Origin: Streptomyces violaceoruber
GTDB taxonomy: Bacteria; Actinomycetota; Actinomycetes; Streptomycetales; Streptomycetaceae
NCBI GenBank assembly: GCA_000720805.1
Contig: JODI01000029.1
Location: 36,101-100,100 of the forward strand
Direction of reading: 5' to 3'
Length of the DNA: 64,000 nucleotides
This document shows, piece after piece, positions 8,901 through 19,344 of this stretch. Under the pieces are notes generated by a model, which searched no databases, was not told the DNA's origin, and worked only from the letters and a program-made list of their open reading frames with translations. Each line of letters starts with the position of its first letter. Within the stretch, counting starts at the first letter, position 1. The position numbers and the translations under genes are program-made.

Positions 8901-10288
8901 GCCGGGTGTTCCCGTGGCCGGTGATGGCGGTGGCCTGTGCGGTGGTCAACGGCCGACCCGTCGCCGTCACCGGCTCCGTCGACGGAACGACGAAGGTATG
9001 GGACCTGACCACGGGCCACCTCATCGGCCCGCTGACCGGTAACACCGAGTCGGTGCGTACGGTGACGTGCACCATGCTCGACGGCCAACCCGTCGCCGTC
9101 ACCGGATCCGACGACGGAGCACTGCGGGTGTGGGACCTGGCCACCGGCCAACCCCTGGGCCAACTGACCGCTCACACCTCCGTGGTGCGTGCGGTGGCGT
9201 GCACCCTGCTGGATGATCGGCCCGTCGCGGTCACCAGCTCCGACGACCGGACGGTCCGCGTGTGCGACCTGTTCTTCGGCCAACCCGTGGGCCGGCCCAT
9301 GACCGGTCACACCGCAATTGTGCGAGCTGTGGCGGCCGCGATGCTGAACGGCCGGTCCATCGCCGTCACCGCCTCCTTCGACCGTTCAGTGCGCATGTGG
9401 GATGTGGCCACCGGCCGACCCGTCGGCCGGCTGACCGACCTCGGAGACAGCATCGTCAAAACGGTGGCGTGCACGGTACTGGACGGCCGACCCGTCGTCG
9501 TCACCGTCACCGGCACCGTCATCGGCTCCGAAGGCATCGCCAACATCGTGCGGGTCTGGGACCTGGCCACGGGGCACCTCGTCGGTCGGCCGACCGGCCC
9601 CGTCGGCGCGGTGTATGCGCTGGCGTGCACGGTGCTGGACGGCCGACCGGTCGCCGTCACCGGCTCCGACGGAACGGCGAAGGTGTGGGACTTGGCCACC
9701 GGCCACCCCGTCGGCCGGCTGTCCGGGCCCACCGGCAATGTGCATGCGCTGGCGTGCACGGTGCTGGACGGCCGGCCCGTCGCCGTCACCGGCTCCGACG
9801 ACGGAACAGCGCGGGTATGGGATCTGACCGCCCACCTGGTCTCCGTCACCGGCTCCGAAAACGGAACAGTGCGGATGTGGGACGACCTCGCCGGCCTGCC
9901 CGTCGGCCACATGACTGGCGGCCCCACTGGCGTGGTGTATGCGGTGGCGTGCACGGAGTTGGACGGCCGACCGGTCGCCGTCACCGGCTCCGACGACGGA
10001 ACAGTGCGGATATTGGATCTGACCACCGGCCTACCCGTCGGCCGGCTCATGACCGGTCACACCGGCGCTGTGTATGCGGTGGTGTGCACGGTGCTGGACG
10101 GCCGGCCGGTCGCCGTCACCGGATCCGATGACAGCACAGTGCGGGTATGGGACCTGGCGAAGCACGGCATCATGGGAGTCGTTCACCTTCCGGGACGCTG
10201 CCGTGCAGTGGCAGTCACCGAGGAAGACATCCTGGTCTGTGCCTGCGACAACGACATCGCCGTCTTCAGCCGAACACCGGCGGAATAG
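5936..10288 (+). CDS. Caspase-NTPase (STAND)-WD40 protein
   Basis: A 1450-residue multidomain protein. Residues about 8-230 form a caspase-like peptidase, with catalytic H91 in YIAGHGE and C142 in LLLDTCYSG. Residues about 310-620 form a STAND-type NTPase: Walker A GPGSGKT at 330-336, Walker B LIDALDE at 423-429, then LLGTRPHLLDRL. A helical/winged segment ends YRLYHQSLAEHLREG. From L800 onward about 14 WD40 repeats suggest two seven-bladed propellers, presumably the sensor. In this family ligand binding to the repeats is thought to drive NTP-dependent assembly and activate the protease. GGAGG lies 5 bases before ATG 5936, inside the hydrolase gene. Both catalytic residues and the P-loop are intact. 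A role in regulated cell death or phage defence follows from family knowledge but is not proven. Confidence 0.92.
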   Translation: MPAESAPRRLLIATAITRYPKAPAHLRWDRPGLAQAHERIVELFTGQLGYEHAPVLGLDLTSDQLTQRLRAFCKSPERRPDDMIAVYIAGHGEILDDGGEHVLLTADTDPDDIDDALPTLSLARKMLLGTGVRRLMLLLDTCYSGQGGSELAASALARMNRRWGQESGSGFVVVASAQSNEQAAAGVFPHLLEQAVVSLATAGHGPRALPLDTVVQQMNDHPDRPGHQRIGLAQIALTGAVPPFLPNPRHNVRLIDVDLGVQQAFEWEEHAERRETEFRTRLLVRAMGNAVPHRVGWWFTGRHQALLEITQWLGRAGPDPLRPALAVTAGPGSGKTAVLGLIATLTHPDRRRTVPLDSLGLNPLIVPAQDAVDVTIYAQNLTDEQVLHGMAAAAHLGAHDTVDELLQALAPRLATHGRPLTVLIDALDEAATPDTLCRVILRPLIDRAAGRIRLLLGTRPHLLDRLGLPREQQIDLDADRYADFDALLAYTVRNLIEAHPDSPYLNCPDPLRLAIARQVAAAAGRSFLVARITAGSLAADPELPDPDDLAWRAGLPRRPGDAMRLDLTERLGDNAARAADLLRPLAFAEGQGLPWEDLWAPLASTTSGRPYTDDDLLWLRSVAGAYVVEAIEADRSAYRLYHQSLAEHLREGTDATAIHAAFTRTLLDRVPYGPDGHRDWKLAHPYTLRHLATHATHGGLLDDLVTDPEYLVHARPDALMVHLHTVRSETARLPVAIYRASIATHRHANVDERRQILALDAARYNTPPLLAAFNSRASGHAWKPLSASGGRLSAALRNTLTGHTGAVRALAYTTLGGRPVAVTGSDDRTVRIWDLTTGQPVGRPMTGHTDAVEAVACAMLDGRPVAVTGSDDRTVRIWDLTTGLPVGRPMTGHIARVEAVTCTVLNGRPVAVTGSWDATVRVWDLLSCQPIGLLTGHTAGVHAVACTVLSGRPIAVAGDTHATVRVWDLLSGQPIGVLSRCVSQIEGNGRVFPWPVMAVACAVVNGRPVAVTGSVDGTTKVWDLTTGHLIGPLTGNTESVRTVTCTMLDGQPVAVTGSDDGALRVWDLATGQPLGQLTAHTSVVRAVACTLLDDRPVAVTSSDDRTVRVCDLFFGQPVGRPMTGHTAIVRAVAAAMLNGRSIAVTASFDRSVRMWDVATGRPVGRLTDLGDSIVKTVACTVLDGRPVVVTVTGTVIGSEGIANIVRVWDLATGHLVGRPTGPVGAVYALACTVLDGRPVAVTGSDGTAKVWDLATGHPVGRLSGPTGNVHALACTVLDGRPVAVTGSDDGTARVWDLTAHLVSVTGSENGTVRMWDDLAGLPVGHMTGGPTGVVYAVACTELDGRPVAVTGSDDGTVRILDLTTGLPVGRLMTGHTGAVYAVVCTVLDGRPVAVTGSDDSTVRVWDLAKHGIMGVVHLPGRCRAVAVTEEDILVCACDNDIAVFSRTPAE
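8333..10190 (+). repeat. WD40-coding tandem repeat array
   Basis: About fourteen units of 132-135 bp encode WD40 repeats of 44-45 residues with the core VAVTGSDDRTVRIWDL. The first two units are nearly identical over about 80 bp (near 8388-8467 and 8523-8602), so they duplicated recently. The unit near 9830-9905 lacks its first strands: WDLTAHLVSVTGSENGT follows directly on the previous WD. This indicates an internal deletion between repeats. The unit near 8870-9035 carries an insertion. The array looks dynamic. Confidence 0.88.
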
Positions 10289-10384
10289 ACGGTTGTGAGG
10301 ACCCACGACCCGTCAGGGATGAAGCTGCCGGGCCACCGAGCCTCTCCCGTTCGATCCAGACGACGAGAATGCCGATTCGCGGAG

Positions 10385-10901
10385 AACCCCACTGCTCCAA
10401 AAGTGGCGATCATCGCCGATGAACGGACCGCTGAGGCAGCTCGTGAGGCGCTTGAGAGCCGCGCCGCCGAAGCCCGCAGGACCGAGCGTGCGCGGTAAAT
10501 CCGGCAGGTCGCCGAAGAAGGAAAGGTGAGAACCGCTCCCGGGGCTACCCCTTTAACTGTCGGCCCCGGCCAAGGAGAAGGCAGCTGAGTCCGTAGCGGT
10601 CGTCGAGGACGAGACGGCCACTCCGGAAGCCGTGGCCGAAGCGTATGAGGCAGTTCAGTCCCTCCTCGCCGAGACAGCCGCGTCCGATGCGGAGATTACG
10701 GCCCGCGAGCGACGTACCCGCTTCACCAAGATTCTCACCAGCACGGTGAGGAGCATCGAGTCCCTCGACCCGGACGATTTGGTCGCCGTCGAGGACGATG
10801 ACCTGCGCGCCGGCATCACCGCAGCCCAGAAGTGGATCAACAAGCTCGCCGATCTCATCTCCCCGTCAGCGCCAGGCACGACGCCAAACTCATCCCGCTG
10901 A
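10385..10901 (+). pseudogene. Unrecognised gene remnants
   Basis: Two stretches read like protein but lack proper ends. Near 10390-10497 a helix-rich segment gives PKVAIIADERTAEAAREALE. From 10557 to 10901 an acidic helical segment contains SDAEITARERRTRFTKIL and ITAAQKWINKLADLI. A stop at 10554 closes the second frame upstream, and the only start is a GTG at 10632. They may be one broken gene. I do not recognise the family. Confidence 0.35.
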
Positions 10902-11356
10902 TGGCACGAAGGCTCCGCACCCGTGGAGCCTTCGGCCTATCGGACGTCAGCGAGATTAGCGGCGCGGACGCAGCCGGGGGGCGAGGCGGCTCAGCCGGTA
11001 GCGCGTTGGCAGGGGCCGCCGTCAGCGCGGCGGCGACGTCAGGCGTGGAATGTGGGCAGGGGAGAGATCGGAGGGGGCACGGTGCAGGCGTGCGGGGCGG
11101 CGCCACCGGCCGGAGGCGTCACGGGCGACGTCGACTTCACCACCAACTCGGGTTCTACCAGCGTGACGTTCAGCGTCTCCCGGCTGCCCCACCCGGCGGA
11201 TTCCCTGTCAAGTGCAGCGTGTTGAACTCATACGCACGCGGATCTTGTGGTCAGGGCGGGGCAGATGGCGCACCCAGCGTGAGCCGGCGCAGGCTGCTGA
11301 TTCCGACCGCAGCCTCATTCGTGCTGGGGGTTGTTCTTGCAGACACCAGCGCCGCC
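10902..11356. other. No gene recognised
   Basis: Nothing in this stretch is convincingly coding. A short frame near 11080-11220 (VTGDVDFTTNSGSTSVTFSV) could be the tail of a secreted protein but has no recognisable start. Confidence 0.25.
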
Positions 11357-11674
11357 ATGAACAAGACGGAGGCGTTCAACCTTCTCCCAGTCGACTGGCC
11401 TCGGCAACGGTGCCGTCGTCACCGACAACGACCTGTCGAGCAGGAGGAGGCCGTGTAGTTCAACAGCCTGCTCACAGAAGTGGAGATCATTCACAACGCC
11501 CTGGACATCGCCGAGATTGTTCGCCGGCTCCAGAGGGAGGGTCACATGGGCGTGCCCGAGGATCTGGTGCGCGTCTCGCCGTACCTGATCGAGCACATCC
11601 GCCGCTTCGGCGACTACTCCGTCCACGAACTCGGCCACGGGGGTCGGGTCAGGAGACAAGCCGGGGTCCTTTAG
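11357..11674 (+). pseudogene. Tn3-family transposase, 3' remnant
   Basis: The segment reads NKTEAFN, then VEQEEAV and a stop, then FNSLLTEVEIIHNALDIAEI and VSPYLIEHIRRFGDYSVHEL. This is the characteristic C-terminal end of Tn3-family transposases. A frame change lies near 11385 and an in-frame TAG near 11456. Only about the last 100 codons remain. No resolvase or terminal repeat is recognisable. Confidence 0.75.
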
Positions 11675-11770
11675 CTGGTGGTTGCGGGGAGGTGCACTCG
11701 GTCCTGGCGGGGCGTCGCCATGGCAGGACCGGCACCCTGGTGCAGTAAACTTCGATCAAGAAGGTTGATC

Positions 11771-13240
11771 TCAACGGCTGTTCACAGATGCCTCGTTCGA
11801 GGCGGTGACCGCATCTGGATCGGTGGCACGTTCCGTCATCACGGAGCCTTTCGCGGGTTCGGACTTCGCCAGCCACAGGCCGGTGAACACGGCGATGGCC
11901 AATGTGAGGGCGCCCGCCGCGACGAAGGCACTGTTCAGGCTGGCCCCGAAGGAGGCGCCGCCGGATTGCCGGGTGCGGACGATGGCTCCGAGTACCGCCA
12001 CGCCGAGCACCGCGCCGATCTGGCGGGTGGTGCTGCTGATGCCGGAGGCGAGGCCGCCTTCTTGCGGACTGACGGCTTGGATGGCGGCGCCGGTCAGTGG
12101 GGACAGGGTCAGGGCGAAGCCAGTGCCGGCGAGTGACAGTCGCCACCACACGTTCGCGTAGTCGGTGTCCGCGTGCACCGTGCCGAGCGCCAGCAGTCCC
12201 AGGCCGGCCAGGACCAGGCCGGTGGTAACCACGATGCGGAAGCCGTACCGGGCGGCGAGTCGGCCCGCGTACGGGCTGACGATCACCATGGCGAGGGATA
12301 CCGGCAGCGTCTGCAGGCCGGCGCGCAGGATCGAGCTGCCCTGGACGTACACGAAGAACTGGGAGAAGAAGAACGACGACCCCATGAGCGCGAACCCCAC
12401 CACGACCATGGCGGTGTTGGACACGGTGAACAGGCGCTGCCCGAACAGCCGCAGCGGCAGCATCGGCGCGGAACGACGCGCTTCGACCGCGACGAAGGCG
12501 GCGAGGAAGATCACCGCGGTGGCGAAGCTGCCCAGGATCACCGGCGACGTCCAGCCGCGGGCACCACCCTCGATCAGCCCGTAGGTCAGCACCCCCACCC
12601 CCAGAACGGACAGCACCGTCCCCGGGATGTCGATCGCGGGGGCGCTCGGATTGCGGGACTCGCCGAGGTGACGCAGGCCGACCAGCAGCAGGACCAGGCC
12701 GATGGGCAGATTGACCAGGAAGACGGCGGGCCAGCCGAAGGCTTCTGTCAGTACGCCGCCGGCCACGGGGCCCGCGGCCAGACCGATCCCGCTCAATCCG
12801 GCCCACAGCCCAATCGCCTTCATGCGTTCTTGCGGCATGGGATGGGCGGCGGCGAGCAGGGCGAGCGAGGCAGGGCTCAGCGCCGCGGCCCCGATGCCCT
12901 GCAGCACCCGGCCGGCGATCAGCCAGCCGAGCGAGGGCGCGAGGGCGCACACCAGGGACGCGGCGGTGAACACCGCCACGCCGGTCAGGTACACCCGCTT
13001 GCGGCCGAACCGGTCGGCGAAGATGCCGCCGGACAGCAGCAGCATGGCGACCAGCAGTACGTACGCGTCGACGATCCATTGCAGACCGGTCAGTTGAGTG
13101 TGCAGGCGGTGCTGCATGTCGGGCAGTGCCGCTCCGACGATCGTGTTGTCGAGCAGGACCATGAACTGGCCCAGACAGGTCACCGTGAGTAGCACGGCCC
13201 GGTTTGATCGACTGCCTGCGGTCGCGAGCGATGCAGCCAT
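11771..13240 (-). CDS. MFS multidrug exporter, DHA2 (14-TM) type
   Basis: A 489-residue membrane transporter of the EmrB/QacA drug:proton antiporter family. The first transmembrane segment contains FMVLLDNTIVGAALP. Loop 2-3 carries DRFGRKRVYLTG, the MFS motif A. Many further hydrophobic segments fit 14 helices, followed by a short hydrophilic C terminus. ATG 13240 follows a G-rich stretch. It is divergent from a TetR gene, and the shared promoter carries strong palindromes, so export is probably induced when TetR binds the substrate drug. Confidence 0.92.
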   Translation of the reverse strand: MAASLATAGSRSNRAVLLTVTCLGQFMVLLDNTIVGAALPDMQHRLHTQLTGLQWIVDAYVLLVAMLLLSGGIFADRFGRKRVYLTGVAVFTAASLVCALAPSLGWLIAGRVLQGIGAAALSPASLALLAAAHPMPQERMKAIGLWAGLSGIGLAAGPVAGGVLTEAFGWPAVFLVNLPIGLVLLLVGLRHLGESRNPSAPAIDIPGTVLSVLGVGVLTYGLIEGGARGWTSPVILGSFATAVIFLAAFVAVEARRSAPMLPLRLFGQRLFTVSNTAMVVVGFALMGSSFFFSQFFVYVQGSSILRAGLQTLPVSLAMVIVSPYAGRLAARYGFRIVVTTGLVLAGLGLLALGTVHADTDYANVWWRLSLAGTGFALTLSPLTGAAIQAVSPQEGGLASGISSTTRQIGAVLGVAVLGAIVRTRQSGGASFGASLNSAFVAAGALTLAIAVFTGLWLAKSEPAKGSVMTERATDPDAVTASNEASVNSR

Positions 13241-13306
13241 GGGGACCCCCGATCGGTAGTTGCACCCGGCCACGGTCGACGCGGGCGGAGATACGCTTGA
13301 GCGCTC

Positions 13307-13377
13307 TAATGCAGTCGGCGACTGCGTTAGATGACTGTAAGGAGGGTGGCCTATAAACGCAAGTATCGACTGCGTTA
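13307..13377. promoter_or_regulatory. TetR operators and exporter promoter
   Basis: A near-perfect palindrome at 13307-13329 has arms TAATGCAGTCG and CGACTGCGTTA around one central base. A second, weaker copy at 13356-13377 repeats the half-site CGACTGCGTTA with AACGCA opposite. On the minus strand TTGCGT (13357-13362) and TACAGT (13334-13339) are 17 bases apart and make a good promoter for the exporter. The main palindrome covers its expected transcription start, so binding there would block transcription. Confidence 0.75.
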
Positions 13378-13387
13378 AGGTGGAGGC

Positions 13388-15490
<2,103 letters not shown>

Positions 15491-15583
15491 TGCTCAGGGC
15501 ACGGGAGGCGAGCTGCGCAACGAGTCGTTCATCATGACTGCGGGGCCCTATATCTGCAGTCCATGCACACCCACCCGAGCTAG

Positions 15584-15784
15584 GTGACGATCACCCTGGA
15601 CCTGCACCCGGGAAAGGAAGCCTGCTCGAGGCTGTGCTTCCCGACCGGGGACGTCTACGGGGCATCGCCCGAACTGGCTGAGGCCATCGTGGAACTCCGC
15701 AACCGCGGGGGCGCCGTCGATGGCCCCGCTGACGCGCCGTTGCCTGTGGGCGCCATGATCACACCTTCCTCGGGGGTGGCGTGA
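15584..15784 (+). CDS. Possible small hypothetical protein
   Basis: A 66-codon frame from GTG 15584 with strong G/C third-position bias, preceded by a weak AGCTAGG. It shows no recognisable domain. It may be the end of a decayed gene, since the neighbourhood from 15491 to 16087 holds nothing else I can identify. Confidence 0.3.
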   Translation: MTITLDLHPGKEACSRLCFPTGDVYGASPELAEAIVELRNRGGAVDGPADAPLPVGAMITPSSGVA

Positions 15785-16087
15785 TGACGGCGATCCCGAG
15801 GCGTACGAGCCGGTCACCGCCAGTGAGTGGGCTACCGGTTCGTGATCGACACCGCAACCATCTGAGACCGGTCCCGCGAGCGAGGGCCCGGCGGATGATC
15901 CGCCGGGGCCCTCACGTGTTGTCGTACGCCCTATCAACCACCGCCGAGGGCGGCACGGCGGTTGCGCGTCATGCCCGATGACCCTGACGTGCGTTCTTTC
16001 GGCCTGGTCGAATCTCGTGGACCGCTGGTCGGGTTCCCACGCACTCTTGCTCTCATCACAGGAACCACACACTTCGGGAGAGACGTC

Positions 16088-16456
16088 ATGCGCACCCACC
16101 GTTTGGCCCTGTTGTGCAGCACCGTCGTACTCGCCGCCGGCGGGACCCTCGCGGGCGCGACCTCGGCGAGCGCCGTGGCCCCCGCCGAGTCCAACTGCAA
16201 CTACATCTCCGACTCCTCGCGGCCCACGGTCCGCCCCGGCGACAAGGGCAACGCGGTTCGCCAGGTGCAGTGCCTCATCAACTTCTACAGCGCGTACCCC
16301 ACCTGGCTCGACGTGGACGGAGACTACGGTCAGAACACGGCGCAGGGCGTCTACTGGGTGCAGACCTGCAACGGCACCACGGGCGGCGCCGACGGCATCG
16401 TCGGCTCCAGCACATGGTCCCGTCTCTACAGCCCCAAGGCCGCCTGCGCCATATAG
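16088..16456 (+). CDS. Secreted peptidoglycan-binding protein
   Basis: A 122-residue exported protein. A signal peptide (LALLCSTVVLAAGGTLAGA, cleavage near ASA-VA) is followed by one peptidoglycan-binding-1-like domain with VRPGDKGNAVRQVQCLIN, then DGDYGQNTAQGV and GIVGSSTWSRL. Three cysteine positions suggest disulphides. ATG 16088 has GGGAGAGA upstream. The next gene, 100 bp downstream, is a cell-wall amidase, so both probably act on the cell wall. Confidence 0.85.
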   Translation: MRTHRLALLCSTVVLAAGGTLAGATSASAVAPAESNCNYISDSSRPTVRPGDKGNAVRQVQCLINFYSAYPTWLDVDGDYGQNTAQGVYWVQTCNGTTGGADGIVGSSTWSRLYSPKAACAI

Positions 16457-16557
16457 CCGTACAGCCGCACTCCTCCGTTCCACCGGCTGCCCGCTTCCCG
16501 ACCGACCGAGCGGGCAGCTTCGACCGGCCCGGACAACCCCACAGGAGGAATCACGCG

Positions 16558-17319
16558 ATGACGGTCCCGGACTCGACCTCCGCGGGTTCACCGAACCCGG
16601 CCCACACGGCGTCCCCGGTACCACGACGCGTGTTCCTGGGCGCGCTCGGAATCGCCGCCGCGTTGAGCGTGGTGCCCCGGCCCGCGGCGGCCGCCGTCTC
16701 CGCCGCGTACACGCTGCTGTCGCGCGGGGACTGGGGCGCGGACGAGACCCTGCGGTACGCCGCCGACGGTACGGAGCTCTGGCCGCCGGCGTACTACCCG
16801 GTCCAGACCCTCACCGTGCACCACACCGACGACGGCAGCACCGATCCGGACCCCGCCGCGGTGGTACGCGCCATCTACCGCAACGACACCGTCGGCAAGG
16901 GCTACGGCGACATCGGTTACAACTTCCTGATCGACAGGAACGGCCGGGTGTACGAGGGGCGTTGGTCCGGTACCGACGGCACGGCCGCACACGATGCGGC
17001 GGGCGGGCTCGTCACCGGCGCGCACGTCCAGGGATACAACACCGGCAACATCGGAATCGCCCTTCTGGGAACGCTGACGACCACGCCCGCGACGGCCGCC
17101 GCACGCACCGCACTCATCCAGCTCCTGGCCGAACTGGCCGGGCGTCACGCGATCGCCCCCTTCGGGAAGGTGCTCTACCGCAATCCGGTGAGCGGAGTCA
17201 GCCGCGCCGCGCCTGCCATCGGCGGTCACCTCGACTGGGCGGACACCGACTGTCCGGGCACGGTCCACGCCGACCTGCCCGCCATACGCGCAGAGGTGGC
17301 CGCGCTGATACAGGCATGA
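16558..17319 (+). CDS. Secreted PGRP-type N-acetylmuramoyl-L-alanine amidase
   Basis: A 253-residue amidase_2/PGRP enzyme that would cleave the amide bond between MurNAc and the stem peptide. The N terminus has a Tat-like signal (RRVFLGALGIAAALSVV, with R23-R24) ending in an alanine-rich cleavage region. The domain opens LLSRGDWGADE, as in actinobacterial PGRPs. Likely zinc ligands are H88/H89 (VHHTDD), H224 (GHLDW) and C232. AGGAGGA lies 9 bases before ATG 16558. All active-site positions appear intact. Confidence 0.93.
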   Translation: MTVPDSTSAGSPNPAHTASPVPRRVFLGALGIAAALSVVPRPAAAAVSAAYTLLSRGDWGADETLRYAADGTELWPPAYYPVQTLTVHHTDDGSTDPDPAAVVRAIYRNDTVGKGYGDIGYNFLIDRNGRVYEGRWSGTDGTAAHDAAGGLVTGAHVQGYNTGNIGIALLGTLTTTPATAAARTALIQLLAELAGRHAIAPFGKVLYRNPVSGVSRAAPAIGGHLDWADTDCPGTVHADLPAIRAEVAALIQA

Positions 17320-17446
17320 CCAACCGGGCGTACACGGCGTCGACCACGCCCTGTACGCCCGAGGAACGTCCGTTTCTGTCATTGCCTTCACAGGGGACGC
17401 GCGGCATTCTCTGCTCCATCGGGCAGGAATCACGCATGGGGGGACC

Positions 17447-18457
17447 GTGCTGCGTATCCATTTCACGCCGGAGGATCTGTCACGAATCCGGCTCGCCGGA
17501 GGCCCCGACCCCTTGTGGGAGATCACCGCAAGCCTGCACCGCTTACAGTCCCGGCAGGGGAGATGGGCCCATGCCGCCTGGTACCGCGACGCCCGCGCCA
17601 CCATCGCCACGAAGAAACTGGGCGCGGTCGTACGCACGCTGCTGTTGCCGCTGCTCCCCCGCGCGGTGTACTTCCCCGACTTCCTCACGCCGGCCGAGGC
17701 GGGCCACGGGCTGAAGAGCGGACTCGACGCCATCCTCGACACACCGCCCGCCCGGGTCCGCCACGAGATCGATCTGCTGGCCCAGGTGAGGAACGTACCC
17801 ACGCTCTTGTACCGCCTGACCGACAGGGACGCCCGCGCCGAACTGGTCACCGCGCTGCGCAGGTACCACAGCGCTGTCATCGCCCCCCGCGGCGACATCA
17901 TGCAGGCCCACGTCGACGCCGAGTGTGCCCGCCGAGGTCGCGACCTGCTGCACGGCGGAGCGGACGGACTGCTCGGGGGACTGGGCCCCGCCATGCGCTG
18001 GAAAGCTCCCGTCCTCGAGGTGGAATACGCGGGCGGCGTCGATCGTGACCTGCGCCTGGGCGGGCGCGGCCTGCTCTTGATCCCCTCGTACTTCTGCTGG
18101 CAGAAGCCGGTCTCCTTCGCCGACCCCGACCTGCCGCCCGTCCTCCTGTACCCGCCGGCACCGGCCGACCCCGCGCCCCCGCCCTGCTCCTCGAAGGCGC
18201 CGTTGTCGACACTCCTCGGACGCACCCGAGCCGCGGTACTGGTCGCGTTGACGCACGGCGCCACCAATTCGGAGATCGCCCGCGCGGTCTCGGTGTCTCC
18301 CGCCAACGCCAGCCACCACACCACGGTGCTGCGCGACTCGGGGCTCATCGCCAGTCACCGCCACGCGAACACCGTCCTGCACACCCTCACCCCGCTCGGA
18401 GCCGCACTCCTCCGCCTCCCCGATCAGGACCGCCGGGTCACGTCGCACGACGGCTGA
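17447..18457 (+). CDS. ArsR/DUF5937-like winged-helix regulator
   Basis: A 336-residue protein. Residues about 1-250 resemble the DUF5937-like region that begins IHFTPEDLSRIRLAGGPDPL. Residues about 255-325 form an ArsR-type winged helix with NSEIARAVSVSPANASHHTT and DSGLIASHRHANTVLHTLTP. It starts at GTG 17447 after GGGGGA. It is probably a transcriptional regulator; its target is unknown, although the cell-wall genes upstream run in the same direction. Confidence 0.85.
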   Translation: MLRIHFTPEDLSRIRLAGGPDPLWEITASLHRLQSRQGRWAHAAWYRDARATIATKKLGAVVRTLLLPLLPRAVYFPDFLTPAEAGHGLKSGLDAILDTPPARVRHEIDLLAQVRNVPTLLYRLTDRDARAELVTALRRYHSAVIAPRGDIMQAHVDAECARRGRDLLHGGADGLLGGLGPAMRWKAPVLEVEYAGGVDRDLRLGGRGLLLIPSYFCWQKPVSFADPDLPPVLLYPPAPADPAPPPCSSKAPLSTLLGRTRAAVLVALTHGATNSEIARAVSVSPANASHHTTVLRDSGLIASHRHANTVLHTLTPLGAALLRLPDQDRRVTSHDG

Positions 18458-18649
18458 AGGCCACGGCAGTTGTCCGCGGCGCATCCGCGGTTACGCGGTG
18501 ATCCGCAGTCGTCCGCGACCCAGAGGTCCACTGTCCTGCAGACACCCGTCTGCCTGCCCGGCGACTGCTTGAGCTGCTCACCCGGGACCAGAAGTGAACA
18601 AGCCCCGACACGGGCCGTTCTTGCAGAGCACCCGCCACTCAACCTGCGC

Positions 18650-18935
18650 TGAGAATCGCTCACCTTCAGTGCGACAGGTCAGTGCGCATTCCGGTGCGTC
18701 CCCTTTGGCCAAGGGGTGGGCATTGGCCGCACCAGCGCGGCTCACCGTCACCTTGCGTGTGCGCATCGCGGTGCGGTGCGCAGTGCCGGGCGCATGGTGA
18801 TGCGCACTGGTGCGGCGGCCGGGAGTGAACTGCATCGTCGGTGCGTGCACCGGTGCGCAGGGTGAATTCCATCGTGGAGCGCCTCGGTGCGCACGATGCC
18901 GTTCATCGGTGCCGTGCGCACCGCGTCGTTCGGTT
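18650..18935. repeat. Cluster of GGTGCG / TGCGCA motifs
   Basis: About eight GGTGCG hexamers and several TGCGCA palindromes fall within about 250 bp, in both orientations, for example around 18691, 18768-18778, 18806, 18837, 18851 and 18892. The interval 18458-19111 contains no gene. The spacing is irregular, so these are not clean iterons. A related mix of GGTGCGCACC and GATGCC occurs at 58.26-58.4 kb. Binding sites for a plasmid replication or partition protein are one possibility. Confidence 0.35.
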
Positions 18936-19111
18936 CCCGAGCGCTACACAGAGCGCGGCCGTTCCCCCGCCCATGACCATCTGGACGCGCTCGGCCGCAC
19001 CTGAACGAGTGCAATCGACGAAGCCACCCGGGGCGAGTGGTCTGCGGGGTGCCTGGGGTGGGTGCAGCCTTTGGGCTGAGAGGGTTTGGGGCGTACTGCG
19101 GAGGTTGTGCC

Positions 19112-19170
19112 ATGCCCCGAACCATCTGTTCCGGCGCCATCTCGTTCGGCCTGGTCACTTCCCTGAACTA
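19112..19170 (+). pseudogene. ku: 5' end of a ku (end-joining) gene
   Basis: After GGAGG, ATG 19112 opens PRTICSGAISFGLVTSLN and then a TAG. The bacterial Ku N terminus from memory is RTxWSGxISFGLVTVP, so this is the first 16 or so codons of a Ku gene abruptly cut. Ku binds double-strand ends and recruits LigD. The ribosome-binding site survives. A second ku piece lies on the other strand at 26.6-26.8 kb. Confidence 0.72.
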
Positions 19171-19344
19171 GTAGCTGAGCTGTACGAGCGGCGCTGCTCA
19201 CCACCATCCGAGCATGCTGGAAGACATCGACCATGTCGGCCTGGTCACCGCCGGAGCCGATTGCTTGCCACCCAACAGGACCCCTCCCTCCTTCCGAGGC
19301 AGGCGGCCGCGCCGAAGGTATGCGCTCCACACCTGCTTCACGGC

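Noticed and set aside
7790..9310. 506-codon open frame on the minus strand within the WD40 region
   Set aside because: It mirrors the repeated WD40 DNA, so its own repetitiveness is explained by the sense strand.
8333..10190. Regularly spaced repeats suggesting a CRISPR array
   Set aside because: The unit length is 132-135 bp and in frame, and every unit encodes a WD40 blade. There are no unique spacers.
16588..18348. 586-codon minus-strand frame
   Set aside because: It is antisense to the PGRP amidase and ArsR-like genes, both well supported.
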